From contig JAPPES010000127.1 in assembly GCA_028824125.1 (NCBI GenBank), forward strand, positions 1 to 64,000: DNA of 64,000 nucleotides, given 5' to 3'. The number at the start of each line of letters is the position of its first letter. Position 1 is the stretch's first letter. The notes beneath the pieces were generated by a model, which worked only from the letters and a program-made list of their open reading frames with translations, was not told where the DNA came from and searched no databases. The position numbers and the translations under genes are program-made. Of this stretch, positions 48,518 through 57,856 are shown piece after piece. Source of the DNA: Candidatus Poribacteria bacterium (GTDB lineage: Bacteria > Poribacteria > WGA-4E > WGA-3G).

Positions 48518-50896
48518 ATGAATACCAAAAACCGAGCTGCATCCCAAAACAAGCCAAGAACGGTTGATGAAATTATTGATGAGATCGAGGAGAGATCCAC
48601 AGATGGTGACTATATTTTTCGTGGCGAAGCTGAATGCTATGAAAAAGTCTCCTCAAATCTCTACCGTGAAATTAAGTCTATTATTGGATTTGAAAATGTT
48701 GATATCGGAAATTTTCAAGGTGAAATTATCGAACAAGCTAAAGATTATACCGATACAACGGGTAGTTTTGAAATTTTAACTGAACTCCAACACTATGGCG
48801 GTAAAACAAATTTGATTGATTTTACGCAAGACTATAAGGTTGCCCTTTTCTTTGCTTGCTATGGGACCCTCAACAAGCCCGGTAGAGTTATTATTTTACG
48901 AATAACCGATAAAATAAAAAAGATGCTTAGAGAACCACAGCATCCAAAGAAACGTGTCCTTGCCCAGAAAAGTGTGTTTATTCAGCCTCCCAAAGGTTAT
49001 ATTGAACGTAAAAAATACCATGTAATCTGTATTCCAGCATCTCTCAAATTTTTAGTATTACAGTATCTTCTTGAAGATCACGATATAGAACCTAAAACTA
49101 TTTATAATGATATCCACGGGTTTATTGGTAGTTATAACAACCAATGGAAGTCTTATAGAGGTTTCTATAATGGACTCACCTTACAAGATAGAGGAGATAA
49201 AGCAATGGATCCGAAGGAAAAACTGGAATCTTATGAGAAGGCAGTAGAGTATTATACTAGTGCTTTAGGGTTAGAAGTAGATGATGCTGCCGTCTATATG
49301 AACCGAGGCAATACTTACCTTGAACTAGGCAAAGTTGACAAGGCAATCGAAGATTTTAACACTGCGATAAATATGTATCCTTATTTTTCTGATGCCTTTT
49401 ACAATCGAGGCACTGCCTATCTCAATTTAGACAAAATTGACAAAGCTATTGAAGACCTAAACACTGCAATAGAACTCGAGCCAACTGATGCAGATGCTTA
49501 TAGTAATCTTGGAAAAGCATACAGCATTAAAGGAAATATGGGTAGATCGATTGAAAATTATAACAATGCAGTACAACTGAAACCAGATGATGCTAATACT
49601 TACTGTGATCGTAGCCTTGTTTATATTGACACAGACGAAATTAGTGAAGCTATTAAAGATTTGGATACTGCGCTAAAATTGGATCCTGATAATGTAAAAG
49701 CCTATTATAATCGCGGGAGAGCTTACAGTATAAAACGTGACTACGAAAAGTCTATTAAAGACTATACGAAAGCGATAGAATTAGATATAGAATCTACTGG
49801 TCCTGATGGTCCAGCTGGGCCTAATGGTTCCTACCACAAACGAGGCCTTGATTACCTCAGCAGAAATGAATTCGGCAAGGCTATTGCAGATTTTACTAAA
49901 GTTATAGAATGTAATTCTGAATTTGCTGATGCTTATCGTAAACGCGCTTTGGCCTATTTCGCAAAAGGTGAGTATGACTATGCTATCGCTGATGACACTA
50001 AATCTATAGAGTTAGGGCCCAATGATGCAGACATATATAATTCACGTGGTCTTACGTACTTTATGAAACATGAGCATGATTTAGCAATAGCAGACTATAC
50101 TGAAGCAATTGAACTTGATCCGAATGATGCTAAAATCTATAATAATCGAGGTAATGCTTATGAATTCAAAGGCAACCATGACCTTGCTATTAAAGACTTT
50201 ACCGAGGCAGTAAGAATCAATCCAAATTTTGCCACACCCTATAATGGTCTAGGTAATGTATATTATGGAAAAGGACAATTTGATAAGGCAATCACAAACC
50301 ATACGAGAGCAATAGAACTTGATCCGAATAATGCTAGACTCTATGAAGCTCGCGGCAATGCTTATTCGCGAATAGGAGAAGTTGATAAAGCCTCCATGGA
50401 TTATACTAAAGCTGCAGAACTTAAAGATAGTGAATTAGAAAAGACGATTGCTGACTGTACTAAAGCGATTGAGTTTTATCCAAGTGAAGTAAATCATTAT
50501 CAGAAACGGGCAAATTCTTATTTCAAAAAAGAGGAATACGATAAGGCTATTGTTGACTATACCAAAGTGATAGAACTCAGTTCTGCAAATGCTAGAATAT
50601 ATTGTCAACGAGGCCTTCCCTATTTTCTCAAAGGTGAATACGACAAAGCAATTGATGACTTTAGCAAAGCGATAGAATTAGATCCAGATTTTGCAGGTGC
50701 CTATTGCTTCCGGGGAATAGTGCGGTTGCACACACGAGAATGGGATAAAGCTAAAGAAGATATAGATATTTCCATAAATATGGGGGTGGATATTGTCAAT
50801 GGGTTTCGTAGTGTCTATCAAAGCATTGAAAACTGTGAGCAGATAATTGGTACAAAGTTACCGGAAGACATTGTTACAATGTTAACACAGTCATAG
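48518..50896 (+). CDS. FRG-domain and TPR-repeat protein
   Basis: A 792-residue cytoplasmic protein. The first 190 residues are an FRG domain (YIFRGEAECYEKVSSNLYRE near 32-52; ELQHYGGKTNLIDFTQDYKV near 88-108, both typical). From about residue 225 to 770 come roughly 14 tetratricopeptide repeats (YMNRGNTYLELGKVDKAIED, AYYNRGRAYSIKRDYEKSIK and so on). Between two repeats is a short collagen-like insertion, GPDGPAGPNG (about 429-438). FRG domains are named for a conserved Phe-Arg-Gly motif and occur in defence-type or regulatory proteins; function is unproven. The gene has its own ribosome site 56 bases after the previous gene. Confidence 0.85.
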   Translation: MNTKNRAASQNKPRTVDEIIDEIEERSTDGDYIFRGEAECYEKVSSNLYREIKSIIGFENVDIGNFQGEIIEQAKDYTDTTGSFEILTELQHYGGKTNLIDFTQDYKVALFFACYGTLNKPGRVIILRITDKIKKMLREPQHPKKRVLAQKSVFIQPPKGYIERKKYHVICIPASLKFLVLQYLLEDHDIEPKTIYNDIHGFIGSYNNQWKSYRGFYNGLTLQDRGDKAMDPKEKLESYEKAVEYYTSALGLEVDDAAVYMNRGNTYLELGKVDKAIEDFNTAINMYPYFSDAFYNRGTAYLNLDKIDKAIEDLNTAIELEPTDADAYSNLGKAYSIKGNMGRSIENYNNAVQLKPDDANTYCDRSLVYIDTDEISEAIKDLDTALKLDPDNVKAYYNRGRAYSIKRDYEKSIKDYTKAIELDIESTGPDGPAGPNGSYHKRGLDYLSRNEFGKAIADFTKVIECNSEFADAYRKRALAYFAKGEYDYAIADDTKSIELGPNDADIYNSRGLTYFMKHEHDLAIADYTEAIELDPNDAKIYNNRGNAYEFKGNHDLAIKDFTEAVRINPNFATPYNGLGNVYYGKGQFDKAITNHTRAIELDPNNARLYEARGNAYSRIGEVDKASMDYTKAAELKDSELEKTIADCTKAIEFYPSEVNHYQKRANSYFKKEEYDKAIVDYTKVIELSSANARIYCQRGLPYFLKGEYDKAIDDFSKAIELDPDFAGAYCFRGIVRLHTREWDKAKEDIDISINMGVDIVNGFRSVYQSIENCEQIIGTKLPEDIVTMLTQS

Positions 50897-50949
50897 CATT
50901 GCCTAGGGTCAATATTCGGTAAACTATAATCTAACAAGGAGGAACTTTC

Positions 50950-51519
50950 ATGGACGTAAAAGACGCAATACTTTCAAGACGAACCATTTTTAAATTCAAA
51001 CAGGAACCCGTGCCGAACGATGTAATTGAACAAATCTTCAGTTACGGAATATGGGCACCGAATCACCATGTCACCGAACCGTGGCGGTTTACCGTCATCG
51101 GTGAAAAAACAAAGTTGACCCTTGCACAACGTTACCGAGAAATTAAGATGGAGGACACACCCGACCACGTTGATGCGGAGAATCTGGCAAAGATAGGCGA
51201 ATTGGCTTACGAAAAATTTATGTCCAAGCCAACGATTATCACTGTGTCCTGCATACAAGATGGTGACGAACAACGGCAACGGGAAGATTACGCCGCTGCC
51301 TGTTGTGCAATGCAGAACGTTCAACTTGCTGCGTGGGATGCAGGAGTCGGCATGCAGTGGAGCACGGGCAGAATCACGATGGAAGAAAAGACCTATCAGT
51401 TGCTTGGGATAGATTCATCACAGGAATACATCATCGGTTTTTTCTATACCGGTTATCCTGCAGAGATAAAAGAACCGAAACGCAAACCCGCAGCGGAGTT
51501 TATCCGATGGGTGGCTTAA
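50950..51519 (+). CDS. nitroreductase family protein
   Basis: A 189-residue FMN-dependent oxidoreductase. The N-terminus VKDAILSRRTIFKFKQEPVP with RRT at 10-12 binds FMN phosphate; YGIWAPNHHVTEPWRFTVI (about 32-50) and AAWDAGVGMQWSTG (about 125-138) are conserved in the YdjA-like branch. It should reduce nitro compounds or quinone-type acceptors with NAD(P)H; natural substrate unknown. A strong AAGGAGGAA site precedes the ATG. It converges on the amidohydrolase gene, with a shared repeat between them. Confidence 0.87.
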   Translation: MDVKDAILSRRTIFKFKQEPVPNDVIEQIFSYGIWAPNHHVTEPWRFTVIGEKTKLTLAQRYREIKMEDTPDHVDAENLAKIGELAYEKFMSKPTIITVSCIQDGDEQRQREDYAAACCAMQNVQLAAWDAGVGMQWSTGRITMEEKTYQLLGIDSSQEYIIGFFYTGYPAEIKEPKRKPAAEFIRWVA

Positions 51520-51525
51520 ACCGAA

Positions 51526-51554
51526 GATGCACAAACTGGAAAGTTTATGCTACA
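51526..51554. repeat. 29-bp repeat overlapping the amidohydrolase stop codon
   Basis: GATGCACAAACTGGAAAGTT followed by TATGCTACA, one base different from 11537-11565 (TGTGCTACA). It is an inverted repeat (ACAAACT/AGTTTAT). The TTA at 51545-51547, the stop of the amidohydrolase on the minus strand, falls inside it and includes the variant base region. Confidence 0.65.
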
Positions 51555-52384
51555 TTTAACTGATATGCTGTTTTTGCATTTTGCCAGAAGAACTTTGCCT
51601 TGACTTCATCACCTTTCGGACTGAAGTAGTCGTCCACAATTTTTTGTACGACTTTATACTGTGCGAAACGTTCAGATACAGGCCAGTTGCTTCCGTAGAT
51701 CAGTCTATCTTGCCCAAACGCTTTCCATAAGACATCTATTGTTGGGGTGTAGTAGGTGACATCTTCGGGAGCAGGTGTTTGTCCTGTATGTTCCGCTAAA
51801 CCCGATACCTTGCAGTAGACATTCGGATAGCGCGCAACTTCCTGGATTGCTGAAACCCACGCTGCATCAGGGGGATTACCGTCAACTCTAACGCCAGCGA
51901 TGTGGTTAATCATAACGCGCATTGTCGGTGTATGTTCAACCAAGGCAGGCACGTTCCGCAGCGCATCAGGATTTATGAGGAGATCTAAAGTCAGTTCCTT
52001 TTCTGCTAATTTCTCAATATTCTTCATGAAGTTTGTATTGCTGAGTGACTGCAGGTGTCCGCCGCCAAGTCGTATCCCTCGGAAAAGCGGATTGGCAGAA
52101 AACCGATTCAGATTATCTTCAAAATCGGCATCGTTTGGGTTTAAATTGCCAACGAACCCGACAATAAACGGTTCATTTGCAGCAAGGTCGAGAATCCACT
52201 GGTTGTCTTCAATCCACTTGCTTGCCTCAACGACTACAGTTCCCGTTACGCCTTCAGGCACAGCAAGTTTTTTATAGTCATCTGGCATAACGGTGCGGTA
52301 AAGTAGTTCATCATTGGGGTTTGGCCACGGCACATCTTCTGGGCGTGTCGGGTCATAAAAATGTGTATGTGTATCAATAATCAT
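51545..52384 (-). CDS. amidohydrolase-family TIM-barrel protein
   Basis: A 279-residue metal-dependent hydrolase of the amidohydrolase 2 family (fuconolactonase or dicarboxylase-like). It begins with IIDTHTHFYDP, whose HxH binds metal; VVEASKWIEDNQWILDLA and FVGNLNPNDADFE are early barrel strands; VMINHIAGVRVDG carries the third His; LIYGSNWPVSERF near residue 235 gives the final Asp-type position as Asn. Substrates could be lactones or decarboxylated aromatics; not determinable. ATG at 52384 is chosen because GGAGGAG lies upstream. It is divergent from the TPR lipoprotein gene, with overlapping regulatory sequence. Confidence 0.83.
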   Translation of the reverse strand: MIIDTHTHFYDPTRPEDVPWPNPNDELLYRTVMPDDYKKLAVPEGVTGTVVVEASKWIEDNQWILDLAANEPFIVGFVGNLNPNDADFEDNLNRFSANPLFRGIRLGGGHLQSLSNTNFMKNIEKLAEKELTLDLLINPDALRNVPALVEHTPTMRVMINHIAGVRVDGNPPDAAWVSAIQEVARYPNVYCKVSGLAEHTGQTPAPEDVTYYTPTIDVLWKAFGQDRLIYGSNWPVSERFAQYKVVQKIVDDYFSPKGDEVKAKFFWQNAKTAYQLNVA

Positions 52385-53281
52385 CAATACTCCTCCTCTA
52401 AAATTGTAAGGAAACCAGACCGCTTTTCCCACCTGATAAGGGGGGCAGGGGGGTTACCAAGTGTCTCAACGCTGCTATTCATTCTACTGCTAACCTGTTT
52501 TCTGTCCGGATGTCCTGCTCCCGATGAAGCGCAACAGCAGCGGAGAGAACTCCAGCGCGAGGCTTTAAAACTTGAAATGGGGCAAGAACTCAATCCGATT
52601 GATCCGGAAGGGCATGTTGCGTTAGGAAAAATCTATTATCAGTTAAGGGAACATGAAAAAGCGATAGAATCCTTTCAAGCAGCACTTTCGCTTGACGACA
52701 AACATCAACATGCATATAACAATTTGGGTTTAGTTTACATTGATCTTCGCCTATTTCTCCTTGCGATAGATATGTTTCAAGCTGCACTTGAAATTGCCCC
52801 AGAGAACCCTGCCTTTTATAACAATCTTGGTTACGCTTACGATCTGTCGGACAGATTTGCCGAAGCATTGGAGGCTTATCGCAATGCCTTAGATGCCGAC
52901 CCTGCGTTTGTGGATGCTTATTACAACCTTGCGGATGCGTTTCTAAACCGAGAATCTTATCAGGAGGCTATTCAGTATTATAAGGCAGGAATAGAACTTG
53001 ATGGCGGTGATGCTACGGTCTATTTTAACCTCGGACTTGCCTACCAAGAAACCGATGAACAACTCAATGCTATCCGAGCGTATGAAAAGGGTGTATCTCT
53101 TGATGCTGATGAAGTAGAAGCTTATTATCGCCTTGCGCTGGCATACCAAAAAAAAGGTGATCACGTCATGATGCACCGCTATTTAGATACGTTTCTTGAA
53201 AAGGCTGAAGGTGTCCCTCAATTTGAAAAACAATATCTCGCTGCAAAACGGATGCGTCAACAAATATCGGAAGATAGGTAA
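52361..53281 (+). CDS. TPR lipoprotein, start uncertain
   Basis: The mature part is clear: STLLFILLLTCFLSGC is a lipoprotein signal with Cys51 (counting from the ATG at 52361), followed by seven or so tetratricopeptide repeats (HVALGKIYYQLREHEKAIES; AYNNLGLVYIDLRLFLLAID; AYRNALDADPAFVDAYYNLA). The protein should sit on the membrane and assist assembly of complexes. The start is uncertain: the only ATG codons in frame lie at 52361 and 52367, within the divergent amidohydrolase gene. Residues 25-32 are encoded by a partial MITE arm, with no good ribosome site. A non-ATG start is possible. Confidence 0.75.
   Translation: MCMCINNHQYSSSKIVRKPDRFSHLIRGAGGLPSVSTLLFILLLTCFLSGCPAPDEAQQQRRELQREALKLEMGQELNPIDPEGHVALGKIYYQLREHEKAIESFQAALSLDDKHQHAYNNLGLVYIDLRLFLLAIDMFQAALEIAPENPAFYNNLGYAYDLSDRFAEALEAYRNALDADPAFVDAYYNLADAFLNRESYQEAIQYYKAGIELDGGDATVYFNLGLAYQETDEQLNAIRAYEKGVSLDADEVEAYYRLALAYQKKGDHVMMHRYLDTFLEKAEGVPQFEKQYLAAKRMRQQISEDR
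52431..52459. repeat. partial MITE copy (G-rich arm) inside the lipoprotein 5' region
   Basis: CTGATAAGGGGGGCAGGGGG followed by GTTACC matches the left arm of the element at 5320-5440 (GTTGATAAGGGGGGTAGGGG). The right arm is absent. It lies in frame just upstream of the lipoprotein signal peptide. Confidence 0.6.
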
Positions 53282-53304
53282 ACCTACGAACTGCGCTTTT
53301 CAAC

Positions 53305-54825
53305 CTACAGAATATACCTACTTAAATCCTGATCCTTAACGATTTCTGCCAATTCACCTCTGACATAATCTGCGTCAACAGTAACGCTCTTCTCCTCAAG
53401 ATCGGGGGCATCAAAAAATAGATTTTCAAAAAGTTTTTCCATAATGGTGTGCAGACGACGGGCACCGATATCTTCCACAGACTCGTTCACCTGAAACGCA
53501 AGCGCAGCGATTTCGTCAATCGCATCTTCCGTAATATCTGCTTCTATTCCTTCTGTCTGCAGAAGTGCCGTATACTGCTTAACTAAAGCGTTTTTCGGTT
53601 CTGTCAAAATAGATTGAAAGTCGCTTTTATTTAGACTTTTGAGTTCAACACGGATAGGAAACCTCCCCTGAAGTTCAGGAATGAGGTCTGACGGATTAGA
53701 GACATGAAAAGCACCCGCAGCGATGAACAAGATGTGATGTGTCCGCACCGCACCATATTTCGTTGTGACGGTACTTCCTTCAATAATCGGCAGAATATCG
53801 CGTTGCACACCCTCGCGTGATACGTCCGGCCCCTGCCGAGATTCGCGCCCCGCGATTTTATCAATTTCATCCAAGAAGACGATCCCAGAGTTTTCAACAC
53901 GTTCAATCGCTTCGCTGATGACAGTATCCATATCAATCAGTTTTTCCGCTTCCTCTTGCATCAGAATTTGTCGTGCTTCGGACACATTCACCCGCCGTTT
54001 TTTTGTTTGGTTCGGGAGAATGTTGCTGAACATATCTTTAAAATTAATATCCATCTCCTCAATACCACCCGGCGAAAATATCTCAACAAACGGCATACTT
54101 CGACTTTTCATGTTGATTTCAACGTCTTTGTCTTCGAATTTACCATCCTTCAGTTGCTGCCGTAACTTTTCACGCGTCTTGAGGTGTCGTTCGCGTTGTT
54201 TCTCTAAAGCTTCACTTTGCTCGTCAGCTGTGTCTACTAAATCAAACGGAAATGGGATGTCGTCATCATCTATATCAAGGTCATCATCTATATCAAGATC
54301 ATTATCTATATCAAGGTCATCATCTATATCAAGGTCATCAGGGGTTTCTTGATTGCGTTGATTTTTTAAAGACCGAGGCATCGGGAATAAGCAGTCTAAT
54401 AAACGTTCTTCCGCTAATCCTAATGCTTTTTCTTCAACAGAAGCGGTTTGTTCTGCTTTCACTCTGCTAATTGAAAGTTCTGTAAGATCGCGAATCATTG
54501 ATTCAACATCACGTCCAACGTAACCGATTTCCGTATATTTAGATGCTTCAACCTTGATAAACGGTGCATCAACAAGGCGCGCAAGCCGCCGTGCAATTTC
54601 TGTTTTACCTACACCCGTTGAGCCGATCATAATGATGTTTTTTGGTGAAACTTCATCTTGCATATCGTCCGCAAGCATCTGCCGACGGGCGCGATTACGC
54701 AGCGCAATCGCAACGCTCCGTTTCGCTTCAAACTGCCCAATAATATACTTATCAAGCTCTTCAACAATTTGTCGTGGCGTTAGCGCGTCTGCTAAGATTT
54801 TCGTTTCAACAGTTGATTTCTCCAA
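53305..54825 (-). CDS. hslU: HslU, ATPase subunit of the HslUV protease
   Basis: AAA+ unfoldase that feeds substrates to HslV. It has the family start [34 protein letters not shown], Walker [10 protein letters not shown] (about 68-76), [13 protein letters not shown], Walker [12 protein letters not shown], and the C-terminal sensor region [20 protein letters not shown] that docks into HslV. At 506 residues it is about 60 longer than E. coli HslU. The extra length is in the I-domain, where an acidic tandem repeat (DDLDIDD units, about 168-190) occurs. It lies 69 bases downstream of hslV in the same direction. Confidence 0.93.
   Translation of the reverse strand: MEKSTVETKILADALTPRQIVEELDKYIIGQFEAKRSVAIALRNRARRQMLADDMQDEVSPKNIIMIGSTGVGKTEIARRLARLVDAPFIKVEASKYTEIGYVGRDVESMIRDLTELSISRVKAEQTASVEEKALGLAEERLLDCLFPMPRSLKNQRNQETPDDLDIDDDLDIDNDLDIDDDLDIDDDDIPFPFDLVDTADEQSEALEKQRERHLKTREKLRQQLKDGKFEDKDVEINMKSRSMPFVEIFSPGGIEEMDINFKDMFSNILPNQTKKRRVNVSEARQILMQEEAEKLIDMDTVISEAIERVENSGIVFLDEIDKIAGRESRQGPDVSREGVQRDILPIIEGSTVTTKYGAVRTHHILFIAAGAFHVSNPSDLIPELQGRFPIRVELKSLNKSDFQSILTEPKNALVKQYTALLQTEGIEADITEDAIDEIAALAFQVNESVEDIGARRLHTIMEKLFENLFFDAPDLEEKSVTVDADYVRGELAEIVKDQDLSRYIL
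54264..54335. repeat. 18-bp tandem repeat within hslU
   Basis: Four units of TCATCATCTATATCAAGG (with small variants, one having ATTATC) run head to tail. They encode the DDLDID-type acidic repeat in the I-domain. The unit length is a multiple of three, so copy-number change keeps the frame. Confidence 0.8.
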
Positions 54826-54893
54826 TGTAACCTCCTAAAAGATGGTGGCACACGCCTCTGTGCCGCAACCAAAATAACAGAAATTTGAGTATC

Positions 54894-55454
54894 CTATTCT
54901 TCAGTTTCAATTGATTCAATTTCAATCTGCGCGTTTGTGTAGATGCAGATTTCACTTGTAATTTTTAATGCTTCAGCGACAACTTCAGCGGCGGTCAGCT
55001 TTGAGTATTTGAGTAGTGCTCGGGAAGCAGAGAGCGCAATAGAACCACCTGAACCGATAGCGAGAATGTCGTCGTCAGGAATGATGAGATCGCCGTTGCC
55101 GGAAATTAGGTAGCTATCGTTTTCATTGATCGCTATCATCAAAGCATCCGTACGTCTAAGAATGCGATCACTACGCCAATCTCTTGCGAGTTCCACCGAA
55201 GCTTTCTGCAGGTTGCCTCGGTACTGTTCCAATTTTTTCTCTAAATTTTCATAGAGTGTGAGGGCATCTGAAGCAGAACCGGCGAACCCGATAAGAACGC
55301 TATCCTGGTAAATTTTGCGAATTTTACGAGCACTGTGTTTAATAGCAGTATCGCCTAACGTAACCTGACCGTCCCCGCCAATAGCGATTTGCCCGTTTCG
55401 GCGCACCGCCAATATGGTTGTTGAACGTATCCTTTTCTTTTTAAGTAGGTCCAT
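54894..55454 (-). CDS. hslV: HslV, peptidase subunit of the HslUV protease
   Basis: Proteasome-related threonine protease. The catalytic Thr is exposed after removal of the first 11 residues (MDLLKKKRIRS before TTILAVRRNGQIAIGGDGQVTLG). GFAGSASDALTLYENLEKKL and LAIGSGGSIALSASRALLKYS are conserved. ATG at 55454 has AGGAAAG upstream; a longer frame to 55526 would add an unrelated extension. The mature enzyme of about 175 residues has normal length, but the propeptide is longer than the single Met of E. coli HslV. Confidence 0.93.
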   Translation of the reverse strand: MDLLKKKRIRSTTILAVRRNGQIAIGGDGQVTLGDTAIKHSARKIRKIYQDSVLIGFAGSASDALTLYENLEKKLEQYRGNLQKASVELARDWRSDRILRRTDALMIAINENDSYLISGNGDLIIPDDDILAIGSGGSIALSASRALLKYSKLTAAEVVAEALKITSEICIYTNAQIEIESIETEE

Positions 55455-55634
55455 ATCTTTCCTAATATTATAATACCTAATTAACGTGATCCATCTTGTT
55501 AAGTGTGCAGTTAGGAAACCGCACACGCAGAATACTACACGCGTATTCAGCGTTGATTCACCGTCGGAAAAAGATAAATCCCGTATGTCTCATCTGTAAT
55601 TTGTTAAACGTTAACTATACTTATCTTTTTTTAC

Positions 55635-56330
55635 TTATAGTCTCCAAAAGATGAGAAAACTCGAAAACATCACTATTCCCATGAAAAGCCCACACCGTAT
55701 TCCAGCTATCAATGCATGTTGCTTACGGTGAAAGTAATAAGGATATAGGGTGTAAGTAAGCAAAAATGTAATTGGGATAAAAATTGGAACGGTAGCAATG
55801 TGTGAAATATTATCAACACGCAGAACATTCCATTCCCATAGTTCTTTTCCAAGTCCGTAAATAGCGATGCTTCCAATCGCAGCGACAATCCCTGTTATTC
55901 CTGAAGCAGCGAAACAGTGCAGGCCGAACATTTCAAGCCGATGGTAGCAGTAAACGGCTAATGTCCCGAAAAGCACCCAAGTCATTATCAAGCCAATAGG
56001 TGTCGTTACATTTATCCCAAAATCGGAACTGGTGTAGACGATAAACTGCAATTTTCTTGAAAATAACCAGTCCATCGGCAGGTATGTTGCTGTAGCTGCC
56101 GATCCAAATAGAACACTATGGAATAGTAGCTGGGACGATCCATCCTTAGCAGTATTTCGATTTAATTGAATGAGATAACCGAACCATCCGATTGCAAATA
56201 ATAAATTTGGGTAAAGCCACCAAATAGCTCCAATTCCAAACGACCTGATCGGCAATAAAAACAGTAATAAGAACGTTAAAAATGTGGTAAAGACTACAGT
56301 AAGTACGGCTTTATCTGTTTTGATACTCAT
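55635..56330 (-). CDS. polytopic membrane protein of unknown function
   Basis: A 231-residue integral membrane protein with about seven hydrophobic helices (for example VLTVVFTTFLTFLLLFLLPI, GLIMTWVLFGTLAVYCYHRL, IATVPIFIPITFLLTYTLYP). I do not recognise the family. Histidines and tryptophans are concentrated near membrane boundaries (YCYHRLEMFGLHCF, WEWNVLRVDNISHIA). GAGAACA precedes the ATG. It lies downstream of the ArsA-like gene by 48 bases in the same direction. Confidence 0.65.
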   Translation of the reverse strand: MSIKTDKAVLTVVFTTFLTFLLLFLLPIRSFGIGAIWWLYPNLLFAIGWFGYLIQLNRNTAKDGSSQLLFHSVLFGSAATATYLPMDWLFSRKLQFIVYTSSDFGINVTTPIGLIMTWVLFGTLAVYCYHRLEMFGLHCFAASGITGIVAAIGSIAIYGLGKELWEWNVLRVDNISHIATVPIFIPITFLLTYTLYPYYFHRKQHALIAGIRCGLFMGIVMFSSFLIFWRL

Positions 56331-56378
56331 TATTGTTCTCTAAAAGCGCAATTTGAGACGTGTAACTTTACCGAAAGT

Positions 56379-57557
56379 TTATTGAAAGGTGATGACAAGT
56401 TGCTGTTCCATAAGTTTTGCACCTGTGGCTTTAGTGTTTGCAAGGCTGCGTGGTAAGGCAACATGTCGCTTGAAACCGCCAATTGTAACGATTAACTCAT
56501 CGCCATGCTTCGCAAGGTTAACTTCTTGTTTCGTTAAAAATGGAAGTTGCATCACAAGTTGATAAATACCGTCAACTTTCCGAAATTGATATGGACTCTG
56601 TTCAGAAAATCTTTCTGCAGGATCAATGTCAGGATAGAGGACATCTCCCAACCTGCGGAGTCCCGTTTCCCCAACAATTTGATCGTCAAAAAGATTAACC
56701 TTCCAAATTGGTACATCCGAAAAATAGTTCTCGGCTTCTGCAATATATTGATGTTGTGTCTGTTTCCAAGCTTCAAAAAACTTTACATCAATCCCTTCAG
56801 GGAAAATACGGTTGATAATGATCGCGTCAATACATAATCCGTAAAGACAGAAGTACATAAATGCCCGTTGTGTCTCTTTGATGACGATTTTTTCTGGATT
56901 TGTTACCAAACGCACTGTCGTAATTTTTGGGTCCGTTAGCACTGTGTCTATACCTTCCAGTTTATCAAAGAGGTTCTGAATATTTTGGAAGTAAGTATCC
57001 TTGGGTATCGGGACAGAACTGACCTTTTCAATCACAGGTCCTGCGATTCTTGCAAGATTCCGTTCTAATTTGAAGATACGATTCATATACCATTCAAGTG
57101 TAGTGGGGATGCTAACAAACCGCAACGATTCACCAGTCGGCGCACAGTCAAGGATAATAACATCATACGTGTTTTCACGGACATACTGGTTGATGTAAAG
57201 CAGCGCACAGATCTCTTCCATCCCCGGAAATACAGCTATCTCCTCTGCAACGAGGCTTTCTAAACCAGAACGGTTCAGTAATGAACGGATATAGTTGTAA
57301 ACCTCATCCCAATATTCAACAATTGCGTCTTGAACGTTAATTTCCTGTATCCAAAGATTGTCGCTGATTTGTATCTGTTTTTCGGTAGGTTGTGCTATAA
57401 GGTATGCTTCACTATCAAACGAGTCGCGGAGCGAATGTGCTACGTCAAGTGAGATGACAAGCGTCTTATACCCAAGTGATGCCAGCTTCATGCCTGTCGC
57501 AGCAGAGATAGTCGTTTTGCCGACACCTCCTTTACCCGTATAAAAAATAATTCGCAC
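56379..57557 (-). CDS. ArsA/Get3-family ATPase
   Basis: A 392-residue P-loop ATPase of the ArsA/Get3 family. The deviant Walker A KGGVGKTT (about 8-16) with the intradimer Lys, switch I DVAHSLRDSFDSE (about 38-50), DCAPTGESLRF (about 138-148) and the A-loop-like region VTNPEKIVIKETQRA are present. The last 75 residues form an HSP20-like domain (YQLVMQLPFLTKQEVNLAKH; GFKRHVALPRSL), found in bacterial ArsA paralogues of phototrophs and others. No arsenical pump is nearby, so an anion-export role is unlikely; chaperone or membrane-protein targeting is an alternative. Start is GTG. Confidence 0.88.
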   Translation of the reverse strand: MRIIFYTGKGGVGKTTISAATGMKLASLGYKTLVISLDVAHSLRDSFDSEAYLIAQPTEKQIQISDNLWIQEINVQDAIVEYWDEVYNYIRSLLNRSGLESLVAEEIAVFPGMEEICALLYINQYVRENTYDVIILDCAPTGESLRFVSIPTTLEWYMNRIFKLERNLARIAGPVIEKVSSVPIPKDTYFQNIQNLFDKLEGIDTVLTDPKITTVRLVTNPEKIVIKETQRAFMYFCLYGLCIDAIIINRIFPEGIDVKFFEAWKQTQHQYIAEAENYFSDVPIWKVNLFDDQIVGETGLRRLGDVLYPDIDPAERFSEQSPYQFRKVDGIYQLVMQLPFLTKQEVNLAKHGDELIVTIGGFKRHVALPRSLANTKATGAKLMEQQLVITFQ

Positions 57558-57757
57558 TGTTCAAAATCCAATTTATCTGTTTGTTTTTTGTTAAGTATAT
57601 CTTAAAATATAGCGGATTTGCAATAAGTTATTGATAGGGATATAAATATAGTGAAGAATGACGTAGTCCAATCGCAAGTAATATCTTATAGTGAAATTCG
57701 AAAATATGTGGACATCTCAATGAACAATTCCCACACCATCTCACTGGCAAGGCGGGG

Positions 57758-57854
57758 AATCATGGCGAATACCGGACGCGTATTCGCCATGATTCATACC
57801 GTTGATTTCTTCCTAACCTCACCAATGTCCAGGTAATTGTGGATTTCACTATAA
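57758..57854. repeat. REP-like palindromic element, copy 4
   Basis: AATCATGGCGAATAC (57758-57772) is inverted exactly at 57780-57794 around CGGACGC. It is followed by CATACCGTTGATTTCTTCCTAACCTC, and then the AGGTAATTGTGGATTTCACT tail, as at 3350-3407. It fills most of the 57558-57856 gap before the WD40 cluster. Confidence 0.7.
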
Positions 57855-57856
57855 AA

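Noticed and set aside
49780..49840. Possible collagen-like domain in the FRG-TPR protein
   Set aside because: Only about three Gly-x-y triplets are present, too few for a collagen helix; kept only as a remark in the FRG-TPR finding.
52385..52430. Longer N-terminus for the amidohydrolase up to 52432
   Set aside because: The ATG at 52384 has GGAGGAG upstream and begins the conserved IIDTHTH motif; the extension is not conserved in character.
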